In this document: positions 1-7,606 of the stretch, piece after piece
How positions within the stretch are numbered: the stretch's first letter is position 1
Layout of the letters: the number at the start of each line of letters is the position of its first letter
From: CAZOJJ01 sp964580105
Lineage (GTDB): Bacteria > Bacteroidota > Rhodothermia > Rhodothermales > Rubricoccaceae
Assembly: GCA_964580105.1 (NCBI GenBank)
Contig: CAZOJJ010000030.1
Location: 1-34,585, forward strand
Direction: 5' to 3'
Length of the DNA: 34,585 nucleotides
The notes under the pieces: generated by a model
What the model was told of the DNA's origin: nothing
Seen by the model: the letters and a program-made list of their open reading frames with translations, nothing else
The model's database searches: none
Translations under genes and position numbers: made by a program

Positions 1-1
1 C

Positions 2-88
2 GGGGCGGGCCTGGCCTCGGGTCTGTACGTGGTGCGCGTGGAGGGCGAGCGGTTCTCGGACGCGCTCCGCGTCACGCTCCTCAAGTAG
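2..88 (+). CDS. C-terminal end of a T9SS type A sorting-domain protein (5' truncated)
   Basis: Reading from base 2 gives 28 residues and a TAG stop. They contain the pattern G-L-Y-V-V-R-V-E-G, then R-F-S, then a final strand ending V-T-L-L-K. This is the usual close of the Bacteroidota type A secretion-sorting domain (a G-x-Y-x-V/L-x-V strand, then a short basic C-terminal strand), which directs proteins through the outer membrane by the type IX secretion system. The catalytic or structural part of the protein lies upstream of the window, so its function is unknown. Only the short tail is seen, but the pattern is distinctive. Confidence 0.72.
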   Translation, partial: GAGLASGLYVVRVEGERFSDALRVTLLK

Positions 89-128
89 GTACGCCTACAC
101 GGGTTCTCATCCCTCTCGGGGGGTGAGC

Positions 129-162
129 CGAGCGGGCGGTCCCTCACGGGGCTGCCCGCTCG
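129..162 (+). terminator. Hairpin after the T9SS protein gene, possible terminator
   Basis: Bases 129-137 (CGAGCGGGC) pair perfectly with 154-162 (GCCCGCTCG). An inner CCC/GGG pairing (141-143 with 148-150) is possible. The stem lies about 40 bases past the stop codon of the upstream gene. No T-run follows, so if it terminates it is not a classical intrinsic terminator. Confidence 0.35.
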
Positions 163-269
163 CCGTTGATGAGGGTCGTTGCGTGACCCGGAGCACGAGA
201 CGCGGGGGCTCCGGCTCCAGGTGCGCGGAGCAAAAAAAGAGGCGTTCCCCTTCGCTCCGGGTTTCCGCT

Positions 270-331
270 GCTTGCGAGGAATGCTTGCGAGGAATGCTTG
301 CGAGGAATGCTTGCGAGGAATGCTTGCGAGG
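270..331. repeat. 13-bp tandem repeat, 4.8 copies
   Basis: The unit GCTTGCGAGGAAT occurs four times without mismatch at 270-282, 283-295, 296-308 and 309-321. A fifth copy is cut after ten bases (322-331). It is intergenic and lies about 100 bases upstream of the membrane hydrolase start. The period is not a multiple of three, which argues against a coding role. The perfect identity suggests recent slippage. Confidence 0.95.
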
Positions 332-429
332 CAGCTCCCGGGTCTGACCGCCTCGGGGGTGTAGTCGAAGGAGGGAGTTAGACGGAGCAGGGGTTCGGTG
401 TCTATAGCGCCGATTACACCCCGGCTCCG

Positions 430-2505
430 ATGAAACTCCGCGTCGCCCGTCCCCAGGCCTACGCCTCGCTCACCGAGGCCGCACCCACCGAGGCCGCCCC
501 GTCGCCACCGGCCGTAGAAGACGCGCGCACGTTGCATGCGCCCGGCCGGGAGGCCGCGTTCGAGGAGGCGCTTCGCGGGGTACGTGCCGAAGATCTGGAA
601 GGGGCGGACGGGCCGCCTCGGGGGGCGCCGGAGGAAGGCGGACCGGGGCCCGTCGGTGGGCGCCCGATTGCCGTGTTCGTCACGCACGGCATGGGTCAGC
701 AACTCCGCTTCGAGACGCTGGACCTCGTGGCGAACGGGCTGGAGCGTGCGCTACGGGGGGAGGAATGCGGGCGGGGCGAGCCGACGGTCTTCGCCGCCAC
801 CGTGAAAGGGGAGACGACGCGGCTGGAGCGGCTGGCGATGCACTTCGAGGCGGTGGGGGATCGCCCTCCGCTCGACATCCACCTCTACGAAGGCTACTGG
901 GCGCCCCTCACGGAGGGGAACGTCACCCTTCGCGACGTGATGCGCTTCCTCTGGTCCGGAGCGGCGAATGGCCTGAGGCAGGGGATCGGCAATCCGTTGC
1001 AGCGCTTCATGTTCAACCGCATCGTCACTCACGACGTAACCGTCTCGACGTTCTGGAGCCTCGCCTTTGCGACCGCCGTCCTGACGTCGCTGGTGGTGCT
1101 GAACACGGTCATCGGGCTGATCGCGCTGGGCGAGGCCACGGGCGTCCTCACGCCCGATCCATCTTCCCCCGTGGCCCCCGGCGTCCCGTCGGTGGTCGGG
1201 TCGGCGGGTACGGCGGTCGCCGAAGAAGGATTGAGCCGGGAGGGGTTTCCCAGTCCGGCGACGGTGGCTGCCCTAACCGGACTCGCGGCGGTGTATCTCC
1301 TCCTGACCCTACTCTTCGGGATCCCCCTCGCCGTCATGGCTGCGATTCGTCGGCGCGGGAACCGGCTCGCCCGTGGGCGTGAGGCGATCAACGCGGTGTT
1401 GTGGGGCCTGTTCTGGGTCTGGGCGGTCGCCACCATCGCCGTCGGGGTGCTGACGCTGGTGCTTCTGGGGGCGGACGCGGCGGTGGGGGCGCTGTTGGAG
1501 CCGGCGGCCCGATGGTGGGTGTTCGTCGTGCCGCTGACGCTGACGGTGGCCGCGTGGGTGGTGTACGCCGGGCGAAAGGCGTGGGCGCACAGGCTCCGCG
1601 CAGAGGCTGCCGAGGCGCGTCGGGCGGGGAACGCGGTCCCGGAGGGCGTGCTGGATCGCGTCGAGGTGCGCGTGACACGCGCCGAGCGGGTCTTTCTGTC
1701 CCTGCTCGTGCTGACGGTTCTTGCCGTTCTGGCCGGCGCCATCGGGTGGGAAGGGAAGACGCACGCTCTGGAGGGCGTGGCCGGCTGGGGAGGGGGCGTG
1801 TTCGGGCTCCCCGGCGTCTGGGCGGTCGTGTGGGGCGCGCTGTTCGTCGTCTCCGGCGTGATCCGAAGCCTGCTCGTGCAGTACCTCGGCGACGTGGCGG
1901 CGTACGTGTCGTCGTTCAAGCTGGACCGCTTCAACGAACTGCGGAAGGGGATCAAGGAGGCGGTCTGCACGGATCTCGGCGCGGTGTACGGCCTCGAACA
2001 GGGCGGACAGCCGCTGTACGAGGACGTGCTCCTCGTCGGCCACTCCCTCGGCTCCGTCGTCACCTACGACGCGATCAACCGGCTCCTCAACGAGGACGCG
2101 GTGCGGAAGGGGCGGGTTCTGAAGGTGGCCGAGCGAACCAAGCTGCTCCTCACCTTCGGCTCGCCTCTCGACAAGACGGCCTACGTGTTCCGGCAGCAGA
2201 ACAAGACGCTGTCGATGGCGCGCGAAACGCTGGCCGCCACCGTGCAGCCGCTCATCAGCGACTACGCCCGGTTCCGGACCTTCCCCTGGGTGAACGTCTA
2301 CGCCCCACGTGACATCATCGGTGGGGCGCTGGACCTCTACGATCTACCCGAGATGGACCGGGACGGCTCCGAGCGGCTCGTAGACAACCGGGTGGATCCG
2401 CAGGCCCGCATCCCGCTCGTAGCGCACACCGAGCACTGGGACACCTCGCTGGTGTTCGAGGTGCTCGCCGAGCGCATCGAGGCGCTGGCGGCGGTGCCGG
2501 CGTAG
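430..2505 (+). CDS. Multi-pass membrane alpha/beta hydrolase (lipase-like)
   Basis: The 691-residue protein has two separated parts of a serine-hydrolase fold. The first is an N-terminal strand with F-V-T-H-G-M-G (about residues 82-88), resembling the H-G oxyanion loop of lipases. The second is a nucleophile elbow G-H-S-L-G at 537-541, with S539 as predicted nucleophile. A G-S-P-L-D segment (about 578-583) may give the acid, and a His in A-H-T-E-H-W (about 664-667) the base. Between them lie about six hydrophobic spans (roughly 207-234, 279-305, 319-350, 362-380, 421-440, 460-485). The first 75 residues are Pro/Ala/Glu-rich and probably disordered. No signal peptide is evident. The substrate cannot be told; a membrane-embedded lipid or ester hydrolase is an inference. 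The gene converges on the next one with a 16-base gap. Confidence 0.7.
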   Translation: MKLRVARPQAYASLTEAAPTEAAPSPPAVEDARTLHAPGREAAFEEALRGVRAEDLEGADGPPRGAPEEGGPGPVGGRPIAVFVTHGMGQQLRFETLDLVANGLERALRGEECGRGEPTVFAATVKGETTRLERLAMHFEAVGDRPPLDIHLYEGYWAPLTEGNVTLRDVMRFLWSGAANGLRQGIGNPLQRFMFNRIVTHDVTVSTFWSLAFATAVLTSLVVLNTVIGLIALGEATGVLTPDPSSPVAPGVPSVVGSAGTAVAEEGLSREGFPSPATVAALTGLAAVYLLLTLLFGIPLAVMAAIRRRGNRLARGREAINAVLWGLFWVWAVATIAVGVLTLVLLGADAAVGALLEPAARWWVFVVPLTLTVAAWVVYAGRKAWAHRLRAEAAEARRAGNAVPEGVLDRVEVRVTRAERVFLSLLVLTVLAVLAGAIGWEGKTHALEGVAGWGGGVFGLPGVWAVVWGALFVVSGVIRSLLVQYLGDVAAYVSSFKLDRFNELRKGIKEAVCTDLGAVYGLEQGGQPLYEDVLLVGHSLGSVVTYDAINRLLNEDAVRKGRVLKVAERTKLLLTFGSPLDKTAYVFRQQNKTLSMARETLAATVQPLISDYARFRTFPWVNVYAPRDIIGGALDLYDLPEMDRDGSERLVDNRVDPQARIPLVAHTEHWDTSLVFEVLAERIEALAAVPA

Positions 2506-2521
2506 CAGGACGAGGCTGCCC

Positions 2522-3139
2522 TCAGTGGTTCGTAGGCCGCAGCACGACCGAGCCGGCGTCTCTGCCCGAGTTCGCCCCGGAAAACGTGACCGTCAGGGCT
2601 TCGTCGGGGTCGAGGAAGGGAAGCGCACGGCCGAGCACGCCCGCCTCGGCGCGGTCTCGGACGAAGCCGGGAGCGACGCAGAGCGTGCCCCGCACGTGCC
2701 GTACCCGGTACCGGGCGCCAGCGGTGACGGGGAGCGGCCGGTCTTCGAAGTCGGGGTCGGTGCGGTGCGTGATGCGGAAGGGAGCACGCACCCCGTCCGG
2801 GGTCACGGTTACTGCTACCGCGCCGCCGCGCTCGGAAGGCTCCGCCGCCGTCGGAGTCAGGAGGTAGAGAAGGCGGAGCGAGTCGGCGTCGGCTCGGACG
2901 TCCAGCCGGGCGAGGCGGAGGCGGCGCAGGCCCGTCAGGGCCGCCTCCTGCGAGCCGAGGAGGTCGAAGGCCGTATCGGGGTAGCGGCCCGTGCGTTCGT
3001 GGTAGAGCGCGGCCGTCGCCGCGAGGTGGGCCGCCGGCACGAGGAGCGGCTCCAGCCGGGCTGCCGCGTCCTCGGCCGGGAACGGCTGGGCAGCGAGCGG
3101 GGCCGCGGTGAGAAGGAAGAGGAGCAGTCGGGGCATCAT
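2522..3139 (-). CDS. Secreted protein of unknown function
   Basis: I do not recognise this 205-residue protein. It starts with a short hydrophobic segment ending A-A-P-L-A-A-Q-P, a typical signal peptide with cleavage after A-A-Q or nearby, so it is probably periplasmic or exported. After it comes L-Y-H-E-R-T-G-R-Y-P, resembling the Y-x-x-x-x-G-x-Y-P loop of pseudopilin-like proteins, but no pilin N-terminal helix is present. The rest looks beta-rich, with a single Cys in T-L-C-V-A-P. I chose the ATG at 3139; a second ATG follows at 3136, and TTG at 3145 is possible. It lies 20 bases downstream of the fasciclin lipoprotein gene on the same strand and may be cotranscribed with it. Confidence 0.6.
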   Translation of the reverse strand: MMPRLLLFLLTAAPLAAQPFPAEDAAARLEPLLVPAAHLAATAALYHERTGRYPDTAFDLLGSQEAALTGLRRLRLARLDVRADADSLRLLYLLTPTAAEPSERGGAVAVTVTPDGVRAPFRITHRTDPDFEDRPLPVTAGARYRVRHVRGTLCVAPGFVRDRAEAGVLGRALPFLDPDEALTVTFSGANSGRDAGSVVLRPTNH

Positions 3140-3159
3140 GAGCAAGGCGGGCCGCCCCG

Positions 3160-3723
3160 CTACCTCACCGCCGTCGTGTCAGCCGGCTCCAGCACCCGGT
3201 CGATGACGTGGATGACGCCGTTGCTGACGTTGACGTCGGGCGTGATCACGTGTACCGTGTTGCCGTGGCCGTCGGTCACCGTCATGCCGTCGTCCGTCCG
3301 GGCAAAGGTCAGCTCGCCTCCCTGGAGGGTGCCGTAGCTGATGGGGCCCGCGAGCATGCCGGACTCGATGCGCCCGGGTACGACGTGGTAGGTGAGGAGG
3401 TCGCGGAGGTCGTCCCGGTTTCCATCGGCCATCAGCGAATCGAGGGCGCCGGCCGGGAGGGCGGCGAAGGCCTCGTTGGTGGGAGCGAAGACGGTGTACG
3501 GGCCCTCGCCCTGGAGCGTCTCCGTGAGCCCGGCCGCCTCGGCGGCGCGGGCGAGCGCCGTCAGGCCGGCCTCCGAGGCAGCGGCCAGGATGTCGTTTTG
3601 CTCGATGGGCTCGACGGAAGCGGGCGCTTCAGGGGCCGAGTCGGGGTCGTCCGGACTGCACGCGGCCAGGAGGAGGGCCGGTGCGAGCATCAGCGTGGCG
3701 AGGAGCGAGGGGCGGTGCGTCAT
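3160..3723 (-). CDS. Fasciclin (FAS1) domain lipoprotein
   Basis: This 187-residue protein begins with a lipoprotein signal peptide. The lipobox L-L-A-A-C puts the lipidated cysteine near residue 22, followed by an acidic Asp/Pro/Ala linker. One FAS1 domain follows. Its H1 motif is G-P-Y-T-V-F-A-P-T-N-E-A-F (about 75-87), its central Y-H pair is in L-L-T-Y-H-V-V-P-G, and its H2 motif is N-G-V-I-H-V-I-D-R-V-L near the C-terminus. FAS1 proteins act in adhesion or extracellular binding. A longer open frame extends to 4446, but its upstream part overlaps the Maf gene and is not protein-like. The ATG at 3723 directly precedes the signal peptide, so it is the start. The gap before it holds a strong hairpin. 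Confidence 0.88.
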   Translation of the reverse strand: MTHRPSLLATLMLAPALLLAACSPDDPDSAPEAPASVEPIEQNDILAAASEAGLTALARAAEAAGLTETLQGEGPYTVFAPTNEAFAALPAGALDSLMADGNRDDLRDLLTYHVVPGRIESGMLAGPISYGTLQGGELTFARTDDGMTVTDGHGNTVHVITPDVNVSNGVIHVIDRVLEPADTTAVR

Positions 3724-3755
3724 GGGAGGAAGGGCGGGTGCGGGAACGGAACGAT

Positions 3756-3777
3756 CCCCTCCCAACCGGGGGAGGGG
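3756..3777 (-). promoter_or_regulatory. Hairpin in the leader of the fasciclin gene
   Basis: CCCCTCCC (3756-3763) and GGGAGGGG (3770-3777) form a perfect 8-bp stem with a six-base loop. It lies between the Maf stop and the fasciclin start, both on the minus strand. No T-run follows on that strand. It could be a weak terminator after maf or a leader structure. Confidence 0.35.
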
Positions 3778-3818
3778 GCCGCCGGGTTTCCGGTTCGGCG
3801 TGAATCGCCCGATTTTCC

Positions 3819-4415
3819 TCATTCCACCAGCAGATCGGCGAATCCCTCGCGGAGTGTACGGTAGAGCCGGTGGAGCGGCAGCCCCACCACGTTGTAGTAG
3901 TCGCCGTCGATGCGCTGGACGAACAGGGCGCCGTGGTCGTCCTGGATGCCGTAGGCGCCGGCTTTGTCCATCGGCGAGCCCGTTGCCACGTAGCGCTCGA
4001 TCTCCCGGCGGGTGAGCGGGGCGAACGTCACATCGGTGGCCTCGTGGGCCGTGACGGACCGGCGGGAGGCCGGGTGGACGAGGGCCAGGCCCGAGTAGAC
4101 CGTGTGGGTGGCCCCGCTCAGTCGGCGGAGCATCGAGGCGGCCTCGGCCGCGTCGGCCGGTTTCTCGAGGACGGTGCCGTCGAGGACGACGACCGTGTCC
4201 GCACCGAGCGTGAGGGCCGCCGGGGCCCGGGGCGCGACCGCCTCGGCTTTCTGGAGGGCGAGTGCCTCGACGGCCGCTGCCGGGGGCAGGTCTCCCGGCC
4301 ATCGCTCCTCGACGGCGCTCGGCGCGCACGTGAAGGCCAGCCCGAGCTGGGCGAGCAGCGCACGACGGCGCGGCGAGGCCGAGGCCAGAACGAGGGGAAC
4401 GCGGAGGTCGAGCAT
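3819..4415 (-). CDS. maf: Maf family nucleotide pyrophosphatase
   Basis: The 198-residue protein has the Maf/YhdE signature. It opens L-V-L-A-S-A-S-P-R-R-R-A-L-L (about 8-21), the phosphate-binding S-x-S-P-R-R loop. It continues with A-L-Q-K-A (K in the substrate pocket), G-A-D-T-V-V (catalytic Asp region, about 71-76), G-x-x-H-x-V-Y-S-G and a G-A-Y-G-I-Q-D segment. These enzymes hydrolyse non-canonical or pyrimidine nucleoside triphosphates to monophosphates in the cytoplasm; the Q-D pattern after G-A-Y-G-I fits the dTTP/UTP subgroup. Length matches the family. It is 34 bases downstream of the Lnt-like gene and probably cotranscribed with it. Confidence 0.93.
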   Translation of the reverse strand: MLDLRVPLVLASASPRRRALLAQLGLAFTCAPSAVEERWPGDLPPAAAVEALALQKAEAVAPRAPAALTLGADTVVVLDGTVLEKPADAAEAASMLRRLSGATHTVYSGLALVHPASRRSVTAHEATDVTFAPLTRREIERYVATGSPMDKAGAYGIQDDHGALFVQRIDGDYYNVVGLPLHRLYRTLREGFADLLVE

Positions 4416-4449
4416 GGACGAGGGCGGACGCGGAGGCCCCGTCCACGCC

Positions 4450-6069
4450 TCAACCGAGGCGGCGTTTCCGGATGCGTCGTGCAGGTCGCCGGAAGAAGAC
4501 GGCGGCGGTGCCCCACATGAGCAGGAGCCAGCCGGCCCCGAAGAGGCTGAAGCGGCCGGCCCAGTCGCCGTGGCGGAGGTAGACGGTGTCGGCGTCCGAG
4601 AGAGGCACGTCCACGGCGGTGAGCTCCTGCTCCATCCACCCGGCGACCTCCTCGATCGTCCCGTCGGGGTAGATCACGGCGGACGTCCCGCTCACGGTCG
4701 AGAACACGAGCGCGCGGCGCGTCTCGATGGCGCGGAGACGGGAGAGGCCGAGGTGCTGATCGGGGCTGGGGGAGTCGCCCCACCAGCCCGTCTGGGCAAT
4801 CGTCACGAGGAGGTCGGCGCCCTCCGCGACGGTGCGACGGACGTGCTCGCCGTAGAGCGACTCGGCCCCGATGACGACGCCGACGTCGTAGGACCGCCCG
4901 TGGAGCGCGCGTGCGCCCTCGCCCGTCGCGAGCCGGGCGTTCGGCGTCGGCATGGTGAGGGCGTCGAGGTACGGATTGGCCGAGATGAGCGGGACGCGCT
5001 CGGCGAAGGGGACCATGTGCACCTTCGCATAGAACTGCGGAGGCGTCCTCGGCCGGAAGAGAATCGCCGCGTTGACGTACGCGTCCTGCTCCGAAGGACG
5101 CGCGACGGCGCCGGTGAGGAGGTCGGCCCCGCGAAGGTCGGTCCAGCGGGTGAGTCGCGCGTAGAGGCGCTGCTGCTGCTCGGGGTCCGGGAAGGTCGGC
5201 AGGGCGCCCTCCGGCCAGATGAGCAGCGACGGGGCGCCCGCCGCATACCCCAGCCCCGCCGAGCGCACGGGCGAGCGCGCCGGCGAGGTGAGCGCCTCGG
5301 ACATCCGTGCCAGCTTCTCGACGCGTGATCCATCCGACACGATGGACCACGTCTCCAGCCGCTCGCCGGGCTGGATCAGGCCAACGGTGAGCACAGCGTC
5401 TGCCTCGCGCATCCCGGCCCGGCGCTCGTCGCCGTAGACGGCGGCGGCGGAGAGGGTGGCGAGGAGGAGCAGGGCGAGGAGCATTCGCCAGCCCGGCACG
5501 AATCCAGGCCGAGGGAGCGCCCGCACGAAAAAGAAGCCGAGGACGTTGGTGGCGAGCACGAACAGGCTCAGCACGCCCACGCCCCCGAGGTCGGCGATCT
5601 GGTTGAACGGAAGCGCGGCGGCCTGGGTGTGCCCCAGAATCAGCCACGGGAAACCGCTCGGGGCATGGGCCAGGGCGTACTCCACGCCCAGCACGTTCAG
5701 CACCAGGGCGGTCAGGCCGAGCGCCAGCCCGAAGCGGCGGCGGATGCCGTAGGCCAGGGTGAACGCCAGGGCGTGGCCGAGCGGCACGAGGAGGAGGCCG
5801 ACGCCGGAGTAGAGCGCGGCCGCGATGGAGGAGTGCAGCAGCACCCAGAACCCGGCGCCGGCGGCCATCAGGAGGAAGGCCGCATAGGCTTCGCGGAAGA
5901 CGGTCCAGGCTACCGGCGCCGTGCTCCAGCGGAGCAGGAGCGGCACGAGGGCGACCCAGGCGAGGGGGTAGAGGCCGAGGGGGGGGTAGCTGAGGGCGAG
6001 CAGCACGCCGCCGGCTAGCGCCCAGCTGGGTCCGTGTAGCAGGCGAAGAAGGGCGTTGCGATGGCGCAT
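4450..6069 (-). CDS. lnt: Apolipoprotein N-acyltransferase-like protein lacking the catalytic cysteine
   Basis: The 539-residue protein has the Lnt layout: about six N-terminal membrane spans within residues 1-220, a periplasmic carbon-nitrogen hydrolase domain (about 230-500) and a last span near 510-530. The catalytic Glu is in I-W-P-E-G (E287) and the Lys in F-Y-A-K-V (K349). Position 401, which aligns with the nucleophile Cys387 of E. coli Lnt (I-C-Y-E), is glycine in V-V-I-G-A-E-S. The whole protein contains no cysteine. E-K-nucleophile spacing (62 and 52 residues) is close to E. coli (68 and 52), so the alignment is firm. Lnt adds the third acyl chain to lipoproteins through a thioester, which this protein cannot form. 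It may be inactive, use another residue such as S404, or have another role. The start is at 6069; ParA diverges from it. Confidence 0.85.
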   Translation of the reverse strand: MRHRNALLRLLHGPSWALAGGVLLALSYPPLGLYPLAWVALVPLLLRWSTAPVAWTVFREAYAAFLLMAAGAGFWVLLHSSIAAALYSGVGLLLVPLGHALAFTLAYGIRRRFGLALGLTALVLNVLGVEYALAHAPSGFPWLILGHTQAAALPFNQIADLGGVGVLSLFVLATNVLGFFFVRALPRPGFVPGWRMLLALLLLATLSAAAVYGDERRAGMREADAVLTVGLIQPGERLETWSIVSDGSRVEKLARMSEALTSPARSPVRSAGLGYAAGAPSLLIWPEGALPTFPDPEQQQRLYARLTRWTDLRGADLLTGAVARPSEQDAYVNAAILFRPRTPPQFYAKVHMVPFAERVPLISANPYLDALTMPTPNARLATGEGARALHGRSYDVGVVIGAESLYGEHVRRTVAEGADLLVTIAQTGWWGDSPSPDQHLGLSRLRAIETRRALVFSTVSGTSAVIYPDGTIEEVAGWMEQELTAVDVPLSDADTVYLRHGDWAGRFSLFGAGWLLLMWGTAAVFFRRPARRIRKRRLG

Positions 6070-6129
6070 GTGCGCGAGGGGTGTCCGGACCGTGCGGGTA
6101 TCGGCGGGTTTCGGGGGGAGTAAAGCGCG

Positions 6130-6160
6130 TTGGCCCTATTGGGAGGGGATGCTATCTTCG
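6130..6160 (+). promoter_or_regulatory. Bacteroidota-type promoter for the ParA operon
   Basis: TTG (6130-6132), then exactly 20 bases, then TATCTTCG (6153-6160). This matches the Bacteroidota -33 TTG / -7 TAnnTTTG consensus with one mismatch in the -7 box. Transcription would start near 6167, about 39 bases before the chosen ATG at 6206. That also supports the internal start over the longer upstream open frame. Confidence 0.6.
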
Positions 6161-6205
6161 ACCGTGCTTGGCCGGGCCGGCCGTGCGGTAGACCTCCCTC
6201 TTCGT

Positions 6206-7060
6206 ATGCCCATCGTCACCATTTGCAATCATAAAGGCGGGACCGGGAAGACCACGTCGGTCATACACATCGCCGCGGCGATGGGCCTGAGCGGCCACCG
6301 CACGCTCGTGGTGGACCTCGACCCCCAGGGGTTCCTGACGAAGATGCTGGGGGTGGAAGAGCCCCCGCCCGAGCACTCGGCGCTCGTACTGCTCGATCCC
6401 GAGGGCGACCTCCGCCGCGTGGAGACCCATCGGATGAGCGGCTTCGACCTGCTTCCGGCCTCGTACTCGATGACGAAGGCGCAGAAGGCGCTCACCAGGC
6501 CGACGGACGTGTTCTGGGTGAAGGAGACGCTGGCCACCGGGCACGACTACGACCTCGTCTTCTTCGACACGGCGGCGGCCATCTCCGTCTTTACGATGAA
6601 CGCGCTCGTGGCAAGCGAGCACGTCCTGATCCCCGTCACGCCGGAGTACCAGCCGGTCGTCGGGGCAGAGCAGACGTGGGCCACGAGCAAGCTCGTCCGC
6701 GAGAAGCTCAACCCCGGCCTAGCGGTCCCGCGCTTCCTGCTCACGCAGACGGACGCCCGCAAGCGCGACCACTACAACTACGCCGCCTACCTCCGCCAGA
6801 CGTACGGCGAGCGCGTCCTCCAGAGCACCATCCGGACGAGCGCCGTTCTGGCCGAAACGTACCGCGACGGCACCACCGTCTTCGACCACGACGTCACGTC
6901 CCGCGGTGCGCGCGACTACGCCAACGCGGCGGACGAGCTCGCCCGCGATTACTTCCCGCAGGTGCCGGCCGTCGCCGCTTCGGCCCCCTCCGTCTCGGCG
7001 CCGCCCGCGCCGGAGCCGGTCCAGCCGCTGCCCGTTTTCCAGCCGCTCTCGCTCTCGTAG
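6206..7060 (+). CDS. ParA/MinD-family ATPase (orphan, no ParB nearby)
   Basis: The 284-residue protein begins directly with a deviant Walker A motif, N-H-K-G-G-T-G-K-T-T (residues 8-17; signature K10 and catalytic K15). Then come the A' motif V-V-D-L-D-P-Q-G, a Walker B-like L-V-F-F-D-T-A, and the P-V-T-P-E-Y region where P-loop partition ATPases contact nucleotide. The last 35 residues are Pro/Ala/Val-rich and probably unstructured. Such ATPases dimerise on ATP and position DNA or protein cargo. No parB, parS-like repeat, replication gene or MinE is present, so the cargo is unknown. An in-frame start at 6056 would overlap lnt and add sequence unlike ParA; ATG 6206 follows the promoter and fits the family. 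The DinB gene starts at the base after the stop. Confidence 0.88.
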   Translation: MPIVTICNHKGGTGKTTSVIHIAAAMGLSGHRTLVVDLDPQGFLTKMLGVEEPPPEHSALVLLDPEGDLRRVETHRMSGFDLLPASYSMTKAQKALTRPTDVFWVKETLATGHDYDLVFFDTAAAISVFTMNALVASEHVLIPVTPEYQPVVGAEQTWATSKLVREKLNPGLAVPRFLLTQTDARKRDHYNYAAYLRQTYGERVLQSTIRTSAVLAETYRDGTTVFDHDVTSRGARDYANAADELARDYFPQVPAVAASAPSVSAPPAPEPVQPLPVFQPLSLS

Positions 7061-7606
7061 ATGGCCGCCTCCCTCCGCCCCGAGCCGGGCGAATACGCCG
7101 CCTACTACGAGGGCTACGTCGGCCTCGTCCCCGAGGCGGACCCCCTCCCCGTGCTGGCTGCGCAGCCGGCGGAGCTGAAGGCGCTCCTCGGCGATCTCGA
7201 AGAGGCGACGCAGCGGCACCGCTATGCCGAAGGCAAATGGAGCGTGCGCGAGGTCGTCGGCCACGTGAACGACGCTGAGCGGATCTTCGGGTGCCGCGCC
7301 CTCCGCATCGCCCGGGGCGACGCGACGCCGCTGCCGGGGTTCGACCAAAACGCGTACGTCGCCCCCTCCGCTGCGGACACCAGGCCGATGGACGACCTCC
7401 TCGGGGAGTTCGAGGCGCTCCGCCTCGCCAACGTCCTCATGCTTCGCGCCCTGCCCGACGAGGCGTTGGTGCGGATGGGCATCGCCAGCGGCTACCCCAT
7501 CAGCGTCCGCGCCCTTGCCTACATCCTCGCCGGGCACGTCCGCCACCACGCCCATCTCCTGCGAGAGCGCTACCTCCCCGACCAAGCACCTACCCTTGAT
7601 GGCTGA
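7061..7606 (+). CDS. DinB/YfiT-like four-helix metal-binding protein
   Basis: This 181-residue protein has the DinB-superfamily pattern. W-S-V-R-E-V-V-G-H-V-N-D-A-E-R carries H68, and near the C-terminus G-H-V-R-H-H-A-H carries H159 and H163. The H...HxxxH set is the usual three-histidine metal site, here complete. Members are often thiol-dependent S-transferases or have unknown roles, including stress responses. The ATG abuts the ParA stop, and the gene's 3' end overlaps the SNF transporter start by 8 bases, so it is probably translated within the ParA operon. Its substrate cannot be deduced. Confidence 0.85.
   Translation: MAASLRPEPGEYAAYYEGYVGLVPEADPLPVLAAQPAELKALLGDLEEATQRHRYAEGKWSVREVVGHVNDAERIFGCRALRIARGDATPLPGFDQNAYVAPSAADTRPMDDLLGEFEALRLANVLMLRALPDEALVRMGIASGYPISVRALAYILAGHVRHHAHLLRERYLPDQAPTLDG

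Larger units (their letters stand above)
89..429. other. Non-coding interval with hairpin and tandem repeat
   Basis: This 341-base gap separates the T9SS protein tail from the membrane hydrolase. It holds a GC-rich hairpin (129-162), a 13-bp tandem repeat (270-331) and an A-run (about 231-238). The short open frames here overlap the repeat, have no recognisable domain and look like chance. No clear promoter is visible; TATAGCGC near 402 lacks a well-placed TTG. Confidence 0.6.

Noticed and set aside
270..331. Possible CRISPR array
   Set aside because: Copies are directly adjacent, with no spacers, and there are no cas genes.
123..364. Two short open frames over the 13-bp repeat
   Set aside because: They are made largely of repeat or GC-rich sequence, have no domain and no supported start.
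6056..6205. Longer ParA start
   Set aside because: The added sequence would overlap lnt and extend the conserved N-terminus with unrelated residues; the promoter lies inside it.
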